Counted from the stretch's first letter, positions 33,901 through 42,946 are shown. The stretch: 45,922 nt of DNA from Ruminococcus flavefaciens 007c (GCF_000571935.1 NZ_ATAX01000013.1:1-45922), one strand, 5' to 3'. Numbers and translations are program-made. The notes: a model not told the origin generated them from the sequence alone.

Positions 33901-36900
33901 TTCCTCAGCAGCGCGAATCTCGCACCCGAAAGAGGCGAACCGTCGGCGGAGCTGAGCTTCTGTATCTGAGCCTTGCCCTTCTTGCGGACGTCGTTATGCG
34001 TCATTGAGAAGTCCTTATCGGCTGCATTTGCATGAGCAGCCGCGCTCTCTGCGGTTATGGTGATTATACCCTCGCTTATTGAAGGATCGCTGCTGATATA
34101 GCCGTTCCTGTTGTTGTTTCGCTTGTATCCCGTAGGAGGAAGCTCCTCATACAGGAAGTATGTGCCGAAGGACACGTCGCCTACAGTACCCACGCCCGAA
34201 GCGTCGGTAATGAGCGTCTTTTCGGTCTTTGTCCAGTAACTGAGAGTACTTTTTCCGTCCCAGCTGTATATCTCCGACTTTGCAGCCTCCAACAGCTCAT
34301 CATATGTACTGAAGCCCTCGACCTCCGAAAGCTCCTTCAGCTGATAGAGGATATATCTTGCACCTGCAAGATTTTTCTCCTGATCACTTTCATTTTCGTC
34401 ATGCTTTACCAGTCTGAGCTCGGAACGTATCTGACTATTGAAGATATTGCTCACATCATTGAGCTGTCCCTCGTCAGTGAGGTCTACCATGCCGTTAGTG
34501 TCGATATTGCCGAGTCTTACCTGGAATTCCGTCATGCCTGTCGGAGCTGTGTAGCCAAGAGGTATAATTATCTCCTCCAGCATATATGTACCGACTTCAA
34601 GCTCAGAGATAAGGAATTTTCCGTCCTCGTCAGCGGTTATCACATCAGAGCCCTCTTCGTCACAGACATAGCGGTTCTGTGAGCTGTTATAAGTAACGTT
34701 CACTGTCTGTAGCTCACCGCTGTCATCGTACTTGTAAAGTCTGAAGCCTGCTCCGGCAAGGGGAAGGCCTGTGTCCTGATCGAGCTTTGTAAATTCAGCT
34801 GCTCCCACGGTATTTGCTCTGTTCCTGACATTGATTATGCCATAAATACCTTCGTTGTCCGTTACCAGCTCGGAATCGCTGGTAAACAGAGAAAGCTTCT
34901 GTCCGCCCTCTCCGTCATCTCTTATGTCGTATGTGTTCTTCAGCTGCGCCTCGCCCTTGTCATTGAAGTATATAAGGTAATACAAGGCGCAGTCTCCGTC
35001 ATAGCCCTTGGGCGGATCCGTCTCTCTTATGAAGTAGAATCCCGGCGGGAGATTCAGCTCTGCAACGCCTCTGGGATCGACCTCAACGGAATCGAGAGTC
35101 TTTTTATAATACTTGTTGGTCTCCTCGTCGTAGACATTATATCTTACAGGAACTATCTCGTCCATGCTGAACTCTTCCGGAGCGAAATGATATTCCTCGG
35201 GAGACATATGATCCCTGAATGTAAGGAATTCGAATTTGGCACCGCTGAGTCCCTTGGTGCGGTGTTCGTAATCCACCTTCTTGATCTTAAGGGTATTCAG
35301 CAGCGTAAGATATGTTGAATTGCTTTCGATATAGCTGTAATCTTCCGAAATGCTGTCTCCGAAGGCTTCTACTCCCGTCATTGCAGAGAACCTGTTCAGA
35401 GCCATACAGTTGATCTTGTCATCATCTACCTCCGGAGCTGACATATTCAGATATATTGCCGAGCGGAATACATATCCACCGCTCATGCTCTCCATCGGCA
35501 CCTTTGGGTCGTCCCTGGTAAGAAGAACAGCCGCAACAGCATAAACGGGCTCAGTCTCCCCTGAGGGAACTGTCCATATTCTGCCGTCCTCCGAATCCAT
35601 AAGCTTCCAGCTGCTCTCTGAAGCCAGATGAGCTGTCATATCCGAAGCCTGATTCGTGCTCATGGACTTAGGCGTGAAGTATGCATTATGATCGGTAGTA
35701 TAGTAGACCTTTGCGTTTGCAGGCAGATTGAGTTTGTCCACTGCCTCGCCTATGTCCACATAATTCAACTCGCCCTGCCATTTTGAGTTCTTGCCCGAGT
35801 TCTCATCCGAGTTCTCTCTGAAGTCCTCTATCTTATCCGTCAGAACTATCTCATTTACAGCTCCGTCATCACTTCCGAAGACGTTGAAGCTGAGCCTGTA
35901 GATATATTCCGAAGGCCTGTCCTCGGTGCTGCCTCTGACAGACGAACTGCGCAGATACAGGCCGTTGCTGAATTCGGTAAGGACACGCTTATCCAGCTCT
36001 GTGGTCAGTGAAATATCGGTAGTTCCAATATAGGAATCCGCATGGGACACAACAGTATCGCTGCCTCTCATGGTGCCGTTGTTCCAGCCCGCAGCAACAA
36101 CGACCTTTCTGCCCGTATCCTTCAGCTTTGTGGCAGATTCCACTCTGAAGGGGCGTTCCTTGTCTATATATGGATTATCGTCCTCAACGTAAACATCATA
36201 GCTGAATTTCACAGACGTGAGCTCGCTTGCAAGGAGAGGATTTCCCGAAAAATCAAAATCTATCTCTATGGTCCTTGAACCGTCGGGATTTTCATGAAGA
36301 CTGAAGGCCGTATTCTCACTGGTGAGTATGGACGAATCATATTCCGCCATGGTTCCGAAGTCAACGCCTCTGAATTGGATGGTATCTCTGAGAGACGCAA
36401 GAGTGGGATCTCTCAGCTCAACGTACTGAGGTATATTTGCAGTCAGTGTGAACTTCCTGAGAGTACCGGGGTTATCCGAAATGAGACTGCCCTCGGTAGT
36501 AACTGTTCCGTACCATCTGTCCATGCTGCTCTTGGAGTGATCGTCCCAGTGCTTGTTTCTCGCAAGAGGTGAGGTATATTCAGTCCTTGAAGATAATGAA
36601 GTCACATCGGTGCGCAGAAAGACATTTGAATAGCTTCTGCGAAGATAAGCGCCTCTTTCAAGGTCGTTTGTACGTCCGTTGACGATATCCTCTATGACCG
36701 AGTCACCGTTAACGCTGTTGCTGTAAGGAGTATCCTCAGCCGCCAGATCATAGAGATGTCCGTCCTTTTCGTAGATCATCTGCATATAGCCGTAGTTTAC
36801 GACTCTTACATCAGAATCCTCGAACACGCTGTCGCTTCTGAGGAGGAGCTGGTTCTCTTCCTTATCGTGATCCAGTGTGAATTTAACATTTGCAGTAAAG

Positions 36901-38963
36901 GTCTTTTCGTTTACGACCTTGTCCATATCCTTTATTACGAGCCTGAAAGCGTCGCCGTTTATACGTACTGTCTGAGCGGCGTCCTTCATGGTCCTGCCCG
37001 TGACAGTGGGAGTATAGCTCTCGCCTCCGTCATTGCTCACATAGAGCACGAATTCATATCCGTCGCCCTCTGAGAAGCCTTCACCGTCACTTGCATGGAA
37101 TATGCCGGCAGGAATTATAACATCTGTGAACTTATACTCATCCTTGTCAAGAACGCGCGGTTCTCCGCCGCTCTTAAGGCAGATACCGAGGGTATCGTCG
37201 CCTATTACCAGATCATATTTCACAGAATCGGGAATCTGCGTGTCACCTGCGCTGACAGCTGCATTAACTGCCTCCCTGACTCTCTCCGCAACGGTTATAA
37301 ATCCTCGCGGCGCAGGACAGGGCTCAGCCTTCTTCAGTACGGATACCTTCAGCTTGAAGGGGATTATCTGACCGTTGAAGAGATTTCCCGAGAGGAGCTT
37401 CTTGGAGTTGTTATCTCCGGGATCGGTGTGGTTCTTGTTTTCGTATTTGTCATTGCTCTTTGCAAAGGTTATCTTTGACGCATCATAGAACTGATCGCCG
37501 TAATCGGGGATCTCAACGACGGTCACGTCCGTTACCTCTCCTGTATTTTCGTATATTGTCCTTGCAGTAGCACTTTTGTACTCAGGAGTATTCTCATCGT
37601 TGAACACTGTTCTTGTGATGCCTGTGAATCTGAGGATATTATTCTCCTCATTCTCACTGTCTATCTTAGTCCTGAGGACTCCCACGCGGTAGTCCCTGCT
37701 GTAGCTGTTTATGTCGCCCTTCCTGTTCTTGTACTCATAGAAGCCGAGACGCTCCACGCCGTCGATGGTCTGTGTAGTCAGCTCGACAGGCCTTCCGCTG
37801 CTGTCAAGAACGGTAATATCCGCAGGGTCCATTCCTGCGGGAATGTCCAGAGCGATAAATAGGTCTGAATCGTGTATTCCTCTTGCTTTCTTTTCCTGAT
37901 CCACCCTGACATTGAAGTTGTACCAGGAATACCTGTTGTTGAGGTCCTCCGCCTGAAGTGCGGTAACGGGCTTTCCCGTAACGTCTATATTCAGCTCGTC
38001 GTGCTCGGAGAAATACCTGAATATAAGACTGTTTGTATCAACGGGCTCGCCGTCGAACTCCAGCACGGGAATGCCGGCCTGAGCACTGCCCGTTGCAGGG
38101 ACACCTGTGATGGGATTGCCGTTGGTATCTGTTTTCCTGTGTCCCTCCTGATCGACCTCATAATAAGTATCGGTCTCATCATCGTAATAAAGTCTTGCTC
38201 CCTCTTCCGTGCGGTAATATCTGCCGTCAAAGAGGTAGCCGTACATGGGATCGCTGTCATCTTCGGGGATTATGCCCAGGAGCACGCCGTCGCTTCCGAT
38301 ACGTGCATACCTGCCTGCGCTGTCTCTGAGGTAGCCATCGTCATCAATGATGTTATCGTTTTCGTCCAGACGCTGTCCTTCGGGATCCCTCTTGTACCTG
38401 TTTATCTCATATGAAGCCTCTATGGTCCTCATGAACTCAACGAGCTCGTCGTTTTCGTTCTCCTCGAGGGCTACGGCGTCACGGGAATTTATCTCCCAGT
38501 GGAGAGTGGTGAGGACCTGCTTGTTTATGGGCTTTTTATTCACGAGCATATAACTGTTTCTGTCAATGCCCTCTGCAACTATCATCCAGTTTTCCGAAAA
38601 AACAGGATCGTCCTCAACGATGGTGAGCACGCCGTTTCTTTTCAGATTGGCAAGGCTCGATATATTGAGTATGAACTCTCCGGGCATGAGAGCCTGATTA
38701 TTGGCATTCTTGATATTGATTCCCATGTAGATATACTCAAGCTTGCTCTGTGTCTCGTGTATATAGTATGGATCCTCGGCATTTCCCGAGTTATCGTCCT
38801 TACGCCAGATTATACTGGCAGAATACTTGTCAGCCTCATTTTCCGTCTCGGCCGCAAAGCCTCTCAGAGCCTCTGCCAGACCGCCGCTGCCCAGTATCAT
38901 GGATATGCAGAGCAGCATTGAAACAACTTTTATAAGGATGCTTCTGTTCTTTTCCGTCATCAT
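30990..38963 (-). CDS. Giant surface adhesin: CnaB repeats plus BspA-type leucine-rich end
   Basis: The protein has 2657 residues. The start has a GGGGGGAG upstream and a signal peptide (ILIKVVSMLLCISMILGSG, cut near AAE about 39). Residues about 40-1220 are beta-rich adhesin sequence I cannot assign. From about 1220 to 1875 there are five CnaB domains, each with a Lys strand (KIKKVD, FTKLD, RLVKHD, IQKLSS, VLDKYE) and an E-T-x-P-x-GY type motif (RETDPPKGY, KEISAPTGY, IETEPPRGY). From about 2410 come BspA/DUF285 leucine-rich repeats (FINCPALTSVTI, FSGCTSLTDVTI, FANCTSLESV). No LPxTG, dockerin or membrane tail is seen at the C-terminus. It is last in an operon with a SipW-type peptidase, so it may decorate TasA-like fibres or be bound by them. 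Confidence 0.9.
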   Translation of the reverse strand: MMTEKNRSILIKVVSMLLCISMILGSGGLAEALRGFAAETENEADKYSASIIWRKDDNSGNAEDPYYIHETQSKLEYIYMGINIKNANNQALMPGEFILNISSLANLKRNGVLTIVEDDPVFSENWMIVAEGIDRNSYMLVNKKPINKQVLTTLHWEINSRDAVALEENENDELVEFMRTIEASYEINRYKRDPEGQRLDENDNIIDDDGYLRDSAGRYARIGSDGVLLGIIPEDDSDPMYGYLFDGRYYRTEEGARLYYDDETDTYYEVDQEGHRKTDTNGNPITGVPATGSAQAGIPVLEFDGEPVDTNSLIFRYFSEHDELNIDVTGKPVTALQAEDLNNRYSWYNFNVRVDQEKKARGIHDSDLFIALDIPAGMDPADITVLDSSGRPVELTTQTIDGVERLGFYEYKNRKGDINSYSRDYRVGVLRTKIDSENEENNILRFTGITRTVFNDENTPEYKSATARTIYENTGEVTDVTVVEIPDYGDQFYDASKITFAKSNDKYENKNHTDPGDNNSKKLLSGNLFNGQIIPFKLKVSVLKKAEPCPAPRGFITVAERVREAVNAAVSAGDTQIPDSVKYDLVIGDDTLGICLKSGGEPRVLDKDEYKFTDVIIPAGIFHASDGEGFSEGDGYEFVLYVSNDGGESYTPTVTGRTMKDAAQTVRINGDAFRLVIKDMDKVVNEKTFTANVKFTLDHDKEENQLLLRSDSVFEDSDVRVVNYGYMQMIYEKDGHLYDLAAEDTPYSNSVNGDSVIEDIVNGRTNDLERGAYLRRSYSNVFLRTDVTSLSSRTEYTSPLARNKHWDDHSKSSMDRWYGTVTTEGSLISDNPGTLRKFTLTANIPQYVELRDPTLASLRDTIQFRGVDFGTMAEYDSSILTSENTAFSLHENPDGSRTIEIDFDFSGNPLLASELTSVKFSYDVYVEDDNPYIDKERPFRVESATKLKDTGRKVVVAAGWNNGTMRGSDTVVSHADSYIGTTDISLTTELDKRVLTEFSNGLYLRSSSVRGSTEDRPSEYIYRLSFNVFGSDDGAVNEIVLTDKIEDFRENSDENSGKNSKWQGELNYVDIGEAVDKLNLPANAKVYYTTDHNAYFTPKSMSTNQASDMTAHLASESSWKLMDSEDGRIWTVPSGETEPVYAVAAVLLTRDDPKVPMESMSGGYVFRSAIYLNMSAPEVDDDKINCMALNRFSAMTGVEAFGDSISEDYSYIESNSTYLTLLNTLKIKKVDYEHRTKGLSGAKFEFLTFRDHMSPEEYHFAPEEFSMDEIVPVRYNVYDEETNKYYKKTLDSVEVDPRGVAELNLPPGFYFIRETDPPKGYDGDCALYYLIYFNDKGEAQLKNTYDIRDDGEGGQKLSLFTSDSELVTDNEGIYGIINVRNRANTVGAAEFTKLDQDTGLPLAGAGFRLYKYDDSGELQTVNVTYNSSQNRYVCDEEGSDVITADEDGKFLISELEVGTYMLEEIIIPLGYTAPTGMTEFQVRLGNIDTNGMVDLTDEGQLNDVSNIFNSQIRSELRLVKHDENESDQEKNLAGARYILYQLKELSEVEGFSTYDELLEAAKSEIYSWDGKSTLSYWTKTEKTLITDASGVGTVGDVSFGTYFLYEELPPTGYKRNNNRNGYISSDPSISEGIITITAESAAAHANAADKDFSMTHNDVRKKGKAQIQKLSSADGSPLSGARFALLRKLGDEQNPPPLSNYEELANKEDYDTVIYHSGSYDFVTDSDGWTQVIDNLEWGTYYFKEISAPTGYELNDTSREFRVSAKTSSSVNRVFMDNDPRSGSVVLDKYEKDHEEKKLAGAKFGLVQKLSDGTAKRCSVVRDGSVYRIADSSTSGAVTELITDSSGQINVTGLVWGTYEFIETEPPRGYASTIVESFTVDRESCSQQIYRKCEEPRAMANILIDKLLPEGTDYSDAFGTPTFIYKITEINNLTDRTPLANGMSYTEFMSFSAGDTAGHTAVSVAQGCYMIEEISVSRYEFSRLATVTDDTNISSYYPAAGTVQTDSRKAYCDLRDAPEGEIPQYRAEYRNSIERFDGLSHVTAVNNRFPAANRYITGIRAVYDGYVPVSGAASSTYRIPLDDIAVSRTDSKDETEILDTEQKSSLTYTGSDGYSVNIVEDGGSYYLEVPNTKDYSLLSRTVTVTDGSGMTAELLIRYEGAKSDIKKYVTLRQDSNNLSVFGDDETSADVVFTKSADTGEITSDMDQHLLHILDSGYVFKCWQYEDENGQLTEQTFNNEQEIKDFIFSSENEGNTVFTFVAQLENHPDPTAKIINTTNTGETSFIQNLNWVAHTTGNDRYLRFRSFQHVDYDEGMAMWQRCLKNPDSTKVRYEINDLYDHEIAGNIHKAAIISVTRNPNNPEDPEYPDVVYLYAVNRTDTQADGYDVYWFSKSPRVLIDGSCKDLFYHGNKFVNLTDVSGVEDIDFSGVTTMERAFINCPALTSVTINSDFDNCITALSMFSGCTSLTDVTINGDFPRCESFKTMFSGDTSLKNVTFNSNLEHIHIFNQMFANCTSLESVVNLKDTTLRPYSSTSDDSFTYANNYNQSFKEMFLNCSSLTNIDFLKGADMTECGSVTNMFNGCTSLSNQAIIDVIKTWTFSTDTPILLPDSVNGGTDNNAGNMGKAGFPAGWYECANGRVYIESGGRFRKNSFEPSP

Positions 38964-38993
38964 TCTCCCCCCCTTCGAGAGATCTCAATTATG

Positions 38994-39662
38994 TCAGCTC
39001 AGAAAACCGTTCCATGCGGCGGCATAGTCCGCATAGGTCTTTTCCTGACCGTTTTCCTCGTAAACGCAGTCCACCGACTCCGCATAGACTGTCAGGTCTG
39101 CGGCTTCGGGAGCGTCGCCTGTATGTATCATTACACTTTTGAACAGATCGGCGGTCTTTTCGCCGACCTTCACGGGCTTTTTGTAATAATAATATCCCCT
39201 GAGCTTCTCGCTGCTGTCGTCATCGGGAACGAATATCCAGTCTCCATCCTGACTGTTCAGCATATTCACAAAGCTCTGTGTATGTATGATCTTTCCGTTA
39301 TCCTCCGATGAAGTGTCCGCGGAAAGCCCTGCATCCCTTACGGCGCTGTAATAGTTTACGCCGTCCGCTGAGTAGAAGGACTCCGCCGCCGCCGCAGAAT
39401 CGGGAAGATCCGCATATACTCTCACATAGCAGTCCACATTGCCAGTATTTGCAATGCCGACTTCCTTGGTGTAGTAATTGTTCGCATTGCTTTCAAGATC
39501 CGACGGCTTCGGAAAATTTTCAGTGACTGCTATCTTGTCGTGAGCCACCTCCACAGTATTTTCGGCATCATCGGAAGCTCCGAGATACGCCATTATGCCG
39601 CCTGCCGCCGCAAGCACCGCAAGCAGGACAGCCGAGCCTGTAAAGACTTTTCTTTTTTTCAT
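38994..39662 (-). CDS. TasA/CalY-like protein with SipW-type signal peptide (3)
   Basis: The 222-residue protein has a SipW-type leader: MKKRKVFTGSAVLLAV, then AYLGASDDAENTVEVA. This matches the pattern in which SipW cuts near Ala-Tyr and the mature protein begins with a Ser/Asp-rich beta strand. NTGNVDCYVRVYADLP is typical of camelysin/TasA beta-sandwiches that assemble into fibres. The ribosome binding site is CGGAGG. It lies 30 bp upstream of the adhesin gene and 13 bp after TasA-like 2. Length is close to B. subtilis TasA (261) and TapA (253). Confidence 0.82.
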   Translation of the reverse strand: MKKRKVFTGSAVLLAVLAAAGGIMAYLGASDDAENTVEVAHDKIAVTENFPKPSDLESNANNYYTKEVGIANTGNVDCYVRVYADLPDSAAAAESFYSADGVNYYSAVRDAGLSADTSSEDNGKIIHTQSFVNMLNSQDGDWIFVPDDDSSEKLRGYYYYKKPVKVGEKTADLFKSVMIHTGDAPEAADLTVYAESVDCVYEENGQEKTYADYAAAWNGFLS

Positions 39663-39675
39663 TTCCTGCCTCCGA

Positions 39676-40368
39676 TCAGTTCTGTTTATTCAGGCATATA
39701 TCGAATATATCCTTCAGATTCTGTACTGTAAGGCCGCTGCCGTCATCGGGAAGACCGCTGACTCCGCTTATGCTGTCCGCCTGTATGCCGTAAGCATTTA
39801 CGGGAACGGTAAGCTCCGAGCCGCCCGGCACCTCTTCTTCTATAAAGCTTCTCAGTGCAAATTCATCAAAAAGGCAGACCGTTTCATCTCCCGGGGAGAT
39901 CTTGCTGCTGTAACCGAAAACATAGGAAGCACTGTCCGAGGACTCCGTCCTGCTGAGGAATACCCAGCCGTCGTTCTCTACGGCAGCCCTGTAACTGAAA
40001 TTATCACTTCCGCTGACAGCAGTACCGCTGCTGCCCGCATAAAAACCGAAAAGCTCACGAGGAGCCTTTGGACCTGCGGGAACGCCGTTTTCAAGGAGAG
40101 TGACCTCTCCCTTCGGCACCTTCACCTCAAGGAACACGAACTCGTCGTTTTTGCCTGTATTCTTCACCTTAGGATCCTTGCTGAGCCTTATATCCGCCCT
40201 TGCGAGCTGACCGCCGGTGAAATTCTCTTCCCTGAGCTCAAGGTCTACATTTCCCACTGTGAAAACGTTGGTTTTTGTATCGCTGTCGGTAAAATAGGCA
40301 ACAGCTGCACTGACGGCTATCAGCATAACGCCTGCCGCAGAAGCTGCTATGAGCTTTTTCTTATCCAT
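39676..40368 (-). CDS. TasA/CalY-like protein with SipW-type signal peptide (2)
   Basis: ATG 40368 is preferred because GGAGG lies 9 bases upstream; the frame also contains ATG 40392, which overlaps the signal peptidase stop without a ribosome binding site. The 230-residue protein has KKKLIAASAAGVMLIAVS, then AVAYFTDSDTKTNVFTVGNV, a textbook SipW-substrate leader. KVKNTGKNDEFVFLEVKVP follows the TasA-fold pattern. It is likely a structural fibre subunit. Confidence 0.85.
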   Translation of the reverse strand: MDKKKLIAASAAGVMLIAVSAAVAYFTDSDTKTNVFTVGNVDLELREENFTGGQLARADIRLSKDPKVKNTGKNDEFVFLEVKVPKGEVTLLENGVPAGPKAPRELFGFYAGSSGTAVSGSDNFSYRAAVENDGWVFLSRTESSDSASYVFGYSSKISPGDETVCLFDEFALRSFIEEEVPGGSELTVPVNAYGIQADSISGVSGLPDDGSGLTVQNLKDIFDICLNKQN

Positions 40369-40388
40369 CTGCCTATCCTCCGTTTCCG

Positions 40389-40898
40389 TCATTTTTTCTT
40401 TCCCTTCTTTTTATCGGGTATGACCATTCCGATGAGTATGAACGCCGCCAGCGAAGCCGCTGCGGCAATAAGGCCGTGAGTGGTATGCACGAAGCCTATG
40501 AAGTAACCTACCGCAGGTATCGAGAATATGGTCCTGCCGATGAAGTTCCTGCTTGTTACGGGATCCGTATCCTCGGTATTATTCGCGTCGCCCTTGGTGC
40601 TGATGCCCTCATCGGTCACTCTGACCGCACGGTGAGTCACCAGAGTGCTGTCACCTGCCTTGAAGGCTATGATGTCGCCTTTTTTTACTTTTGAGAAGGA
40701 AGCATGATGATTTACCACGCATATGCTACCGACCTTTATAGCAGGCTCCATAGAGCCCGACACCACGGCATAAGGTCTTATCCCTGCCACCCAGAGCACA
40801 GCCGTGACAGCTCCCAGAGCTATCAGCGCCGTTGCAATGAGGTTATATACACTCCTGAGTATCCTTACGGCAAGCTTCTGCTGCTTTTTTTCTTCCAT
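40389..40898 (-). CDS. sipW: SipW-type (ER-type) signal peptidase I
   Basis: The 169-residue membrane protein has an N-terminal helix, the catalytic SGSMEPAIKVGS (Ser49), and THRAV (His89) in the place where bacterial Lep uses Lys. It then has KGDANNTEDT and a C-terminal helix (GLIAAAASLAAFILIGMVI). The Ser/His pair defines the ER-type peptidase class that processes TasA-family proteins in Bacillus. Its start codon overlaps the stop of the preceding TasA-like gene (TAATG), so production is coupled. Three neighbouring proteins carry matching leaders. The symbol reflects family membership, not proven orthology. Confidence 0.9.
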   Translation of the reverse strand: MEEKKQQKLAVRILRSVYNLIATALIALGAVTAVLWVAGIRPYAVVSGSMEPAIKVGSICVVNHHASFSKVKKGDIIAFKAGDSTLVTHRAVRVTDEGISTKGDANNTEDTDPVTSRNFIGRTIFSIPAVGYFIGFVHTTHGLIAAAASLAAFILIGMVIPDKKKGKKK

Positions 40899-41602
40899 TA
40901 CGCTCCTTCTCCCGAGCCGCTGAGAAATGCCCAGACGCTTTCGGGCTCCGAAGCCGAATCAGCACCGAGATACTCTGTCTGAATACCTCTTGCATTGACT
41001 CTTATGCTTACGGACTTGTTTTCTATGAAGGGCTCCGTGTCCGCCTCGCTCTCGCGGGCATTGCAGAACCTGACCGCGTCGAACAGCTTTCCCGTTACCT
41101 CATCGGGAGCAACTGTCTCCATAGAAGCGGCATCTGCACCTGTATAGGCATATATATACCTGAATACCTTGTTTTCCTCGTCCTTTACGGGAGTACCCGT
41201 CATTGCTGTCCAGCCGCTGTTAACGAGCTGAGCCTCTGTCTCAGTAGTGTCATAGCTTCCGCCGCTGACGAACTTCACCACAGGCAGGGACTTCTTGGCA
41301 GCCCCCGTACCGTCGGAGTTTTCGGTGACCAGCTCATCGTAATAGGGAACAATAACCTCTGCAAACACAAAAGCGTCAACATCGCCCTTGTTCCTTATCT
41401 GCGGATCCTTGGGCAGCTCCTCATTGGGCACGACCTTGTCGTGGCTGCTGCTCCAGCTTGGTTCCTCCAGCATTATATCGAATTTTCCTGACCTGAATCT
41501 GTTGGACACCTCGTCCGAGGACGAGAGCATAGCCGACATAGCCGCAATAAGCAGCAAAACGCCTGCGGAAACAATGAGCAGGATCCTTTTTTTAGGCGAC
41601 AT
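40898..41602 (-). CDS. TasA/CalY-like protein with SipW-type signal peptide (1)
   Basis: This is the first gene of the operon, with AAGGAGGGGAG before the start. The 234-residue protein has ILLIVSAGVLLLIAAMSA, then MLSSSDEVSNRFRSGKFDIML, a clear SipW-substrate leader. PKDPQIRNKGDVDAFVFAEV follows, as in TasA-like 2. The three TasA-like proteins are only distantly similar to each other, which suggests different roles (major fibre, anchor, tip). Confidence 0.85.
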   Translation of the reverse strand: MSPKKRILLIVSAGVLLLIAAMSAMLSSSDEVSNRFRSGKFDIMLEEPSWSSSHDKVVPNEELPKDPQIRNKGDVDAFVFAEVIVPYYDELVTENSDGTGAAKKSLPVVKFVSGGSYDTTETEAQLVNSGWTAMTGTPVKDEENKVFRYIYAYTGADAASMETVAPDEVTGKLFDAVRFCNARESEADTEPFIENKSVSIRVNARGIQTEYLGADSASEPESVWAFLSGSGEGA

Positions 41603-41658
41603 AAACTCCCCTCCTTTGCGAATATCCTATGGTCGGAATTGCATTATTATCCTATCAT

Positions 41659-41687
41659 ATTATACCATCTTTTTTTTATATAATCAA
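41659..41687 (-). promoter_or_regulatory. Promoter of the surface-fibre operon
   Basis: -35 TTGATT (41687-41682), a 17-bp spacer and perfect -10 TATAAT (41664-41659) precede the five-gene operon. The leader is about 50 nt. Confidence 0.78.
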
Positions 41688-41846
41688 GAAAACAGCCACA
41701 TTTAAAATAAAGAATTACCTTTTGTACAAGTGCCGCCGCCTCGGTTTATGAAAGTCGCACAAATAATCTTTTACATTCATTTACCAGCAGGAATTTTTGT
41801 GGAACAATTTACACTGCGCCCTCCTGATACCGTATATACAAAACAA

Positions 41847-41882
41847 CAGGCCGCCGCTGCATAGTATTGCAGCGGCGGCCTG
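41847..41882 (-). terminator. Terminator of the zinc-ribbon gene
   Basis: A perfect 15-bp GC-rich stem (CAGGCCGCCGCTGCA against its complement) with a 6-base loop is followed on the minus strand by TTGTTTTG. Confidence 0.85.
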
Positions 41883-41897
41883 AGGGTATGCTGTTAT

Positions 41898-42323
41898 TCA
41901 TTCAAATCGTCCTATGCTCACCAGCTGAGCCGTAAAGTTCTGACACTTCGGACAAAAGGTCACGGAGCCTCTTGTCTTTCTCAGGAGAGATGAATGACAG
42001 GCAGGACATTCATGACGGAACTCCACGGACATATTGAATTCGTTCCTGTGCATATACATCTCCTTTGCTATCTGGACGGAGAACTGTCTGCACTCCATGC
42101 ACTGATAGAGATCGGTATCACAGTTTATAACGATATTGTCCCTTTCATTCCTGACCAGCTGGCGTATGCTTTCGCCGTACTTTCCGTAAAGAGCGGCGCT
42201 TCTGAGCTCCTCCTCAGCTTCCTCGGTACGTTTATGATAGTCCTTTGTCATGATTCTGCCGCCTGTGAAGAACTCCTCCTCATAGCCGCAGTTATCGCAT
42301 TTGTACTTGTATGATGTTCCCAT
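41898..42323 (-). CDS. Zinc-ribbon protein with four CxxC motifs
   Basis: ATG 42323 is chosen because AAGGGGG ends 8 bases upstream; an in-frame GTG at 42329 is too close to it. The 141-residue protein has four CxxC knuckles (CDNC, CMEC, CPAC, CPKC), two near the ends and two inside, which can bind two zinc ions. A charged helical part (about 25-60) lies between. It does not match a named family I know. Stand-alone zinc ribbons of this type are often nucleic-acid-binding or protein-interaction modules. It has its own promoter and terminator. Confidence 0.75.
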   Translation of the reverse strand: MGTSYKYKCDNCGYEEEFFTGGRIMTKDYHKRTEEAEEELRSAALYGKYGESIRQLVRNERDNIVINCDTDLYQCMECRQFSVQIAKEMYMHRNEFNMSVEFRHECPACHSSLLRKTRGSVTFCPKCQNFTAQLVSIGRFE

Positions 42324-42353
42324 AGTCACCGCCCCCTTATCGTTTTACTCTAT

Positions 42354-42381
42354 ATTATCACAAGTTCAGTGAAAAAGTCAA
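42354..42381 (-). promoter_or_regulatory. Promoter of the zinc-ribbon gene
   Basis: TTGACT (42381-42376), a 16-bp spacer and GATAAT (42359-42354). It is back to back with the GNAT promoter, with only about 10 bp between the two -35 elements. Confidence 0.65.
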
Positions 42382-42391
42382 GTATAATGTG

Positions 42392-42420
42392 TTGACATTT
42401 ATGGCGGAATGTGTTATAAT
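42392..42420 (+). promoter_or_regulatory. Consensus promoter of the GNAT gene
   Basis: Perfect TTGACA (42392-42397), a 17-bp spacer and perfect TATAAT (42415-42420). The leader is only about 28 nt. Confidence 0.9.
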
Positions 42421-42454
42421 CAGGCCTGCATCTTAGAAGGGACAGGTGAGATCA

Positions 42455-42946
42455 ATGGAAATACGTCATATAAATCCCGGCGACGACCTTGCTGCAGTCA
42501 GTGAGGTCTACGAAAAAAGCTGGAAATACGCCTACAGGAATATTATCCCTGATGAGTACCTTGACAGCATACCCGCGGGAAAATGGATAAATGGCATAAA
42601 TAAAAACGGAAGGACGGACATTATCGCCCTTGACGGCGGAAAAATCATCGGTGCGGCAAGCTTCTGCCCCTCCCGCTGGGAAAAATTCGGCAGCTGCGGC
42701 GAGATAGTTTCCGTATATCTTCTGCCCGAGTATACAGGCAGAGGCATTGGCTCGGAGCTTCTCAGGGAGTGTATAAGAGAGCTTGAATGGCTGGGCTACA
42801 GGAGCATACTGCTCTGGGTGCTTGAAGGGAACGTTCCCGCAAGGCGCTTCTACGAAAAGCACGGTTTTGTTGACACTGGCGACTCAATGGACGACAATAT
42901 CGGCGGCAGAGATCTCCGTGAAATAATGTACATCCGCAGAGAATGA
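42455..42946 (+). CDS. GNAT-family N-acetyltransferase
   Basis: ATG 42455 lies behind AGGTGAG; a GTG at 42446 overlaps that site. The 163-residue protein has the GNAT core: EIVSVYLLPEYTGRGIGSELL, whose RGIGSE is the acetyl-CoA pyrophosphate loop, then LWVLEGNVPARRFYEKHGF, the usual C-terminal motif. It transfers an acetyl group from acetyl-CoA to an amine, but the substrate cannot be told. No terminator follows directly, so the transcript may run into the region at 43052-43272. Confidence 0.9.
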   Translation: MEIRHINPGDDLAAVSEVYEKSWKYAYRNIIPDEYLDSIPAGKWINGINKNGRTDIIALDGGKIIGAASFCPSRWEKFGSCGEIVSVYLLPEYTGRGIGSELLRECIRELEWLGYRSILLWVLEGNVPARRFYEKHGFVDTGDSMDDNIGGRDLREIMYIRRE

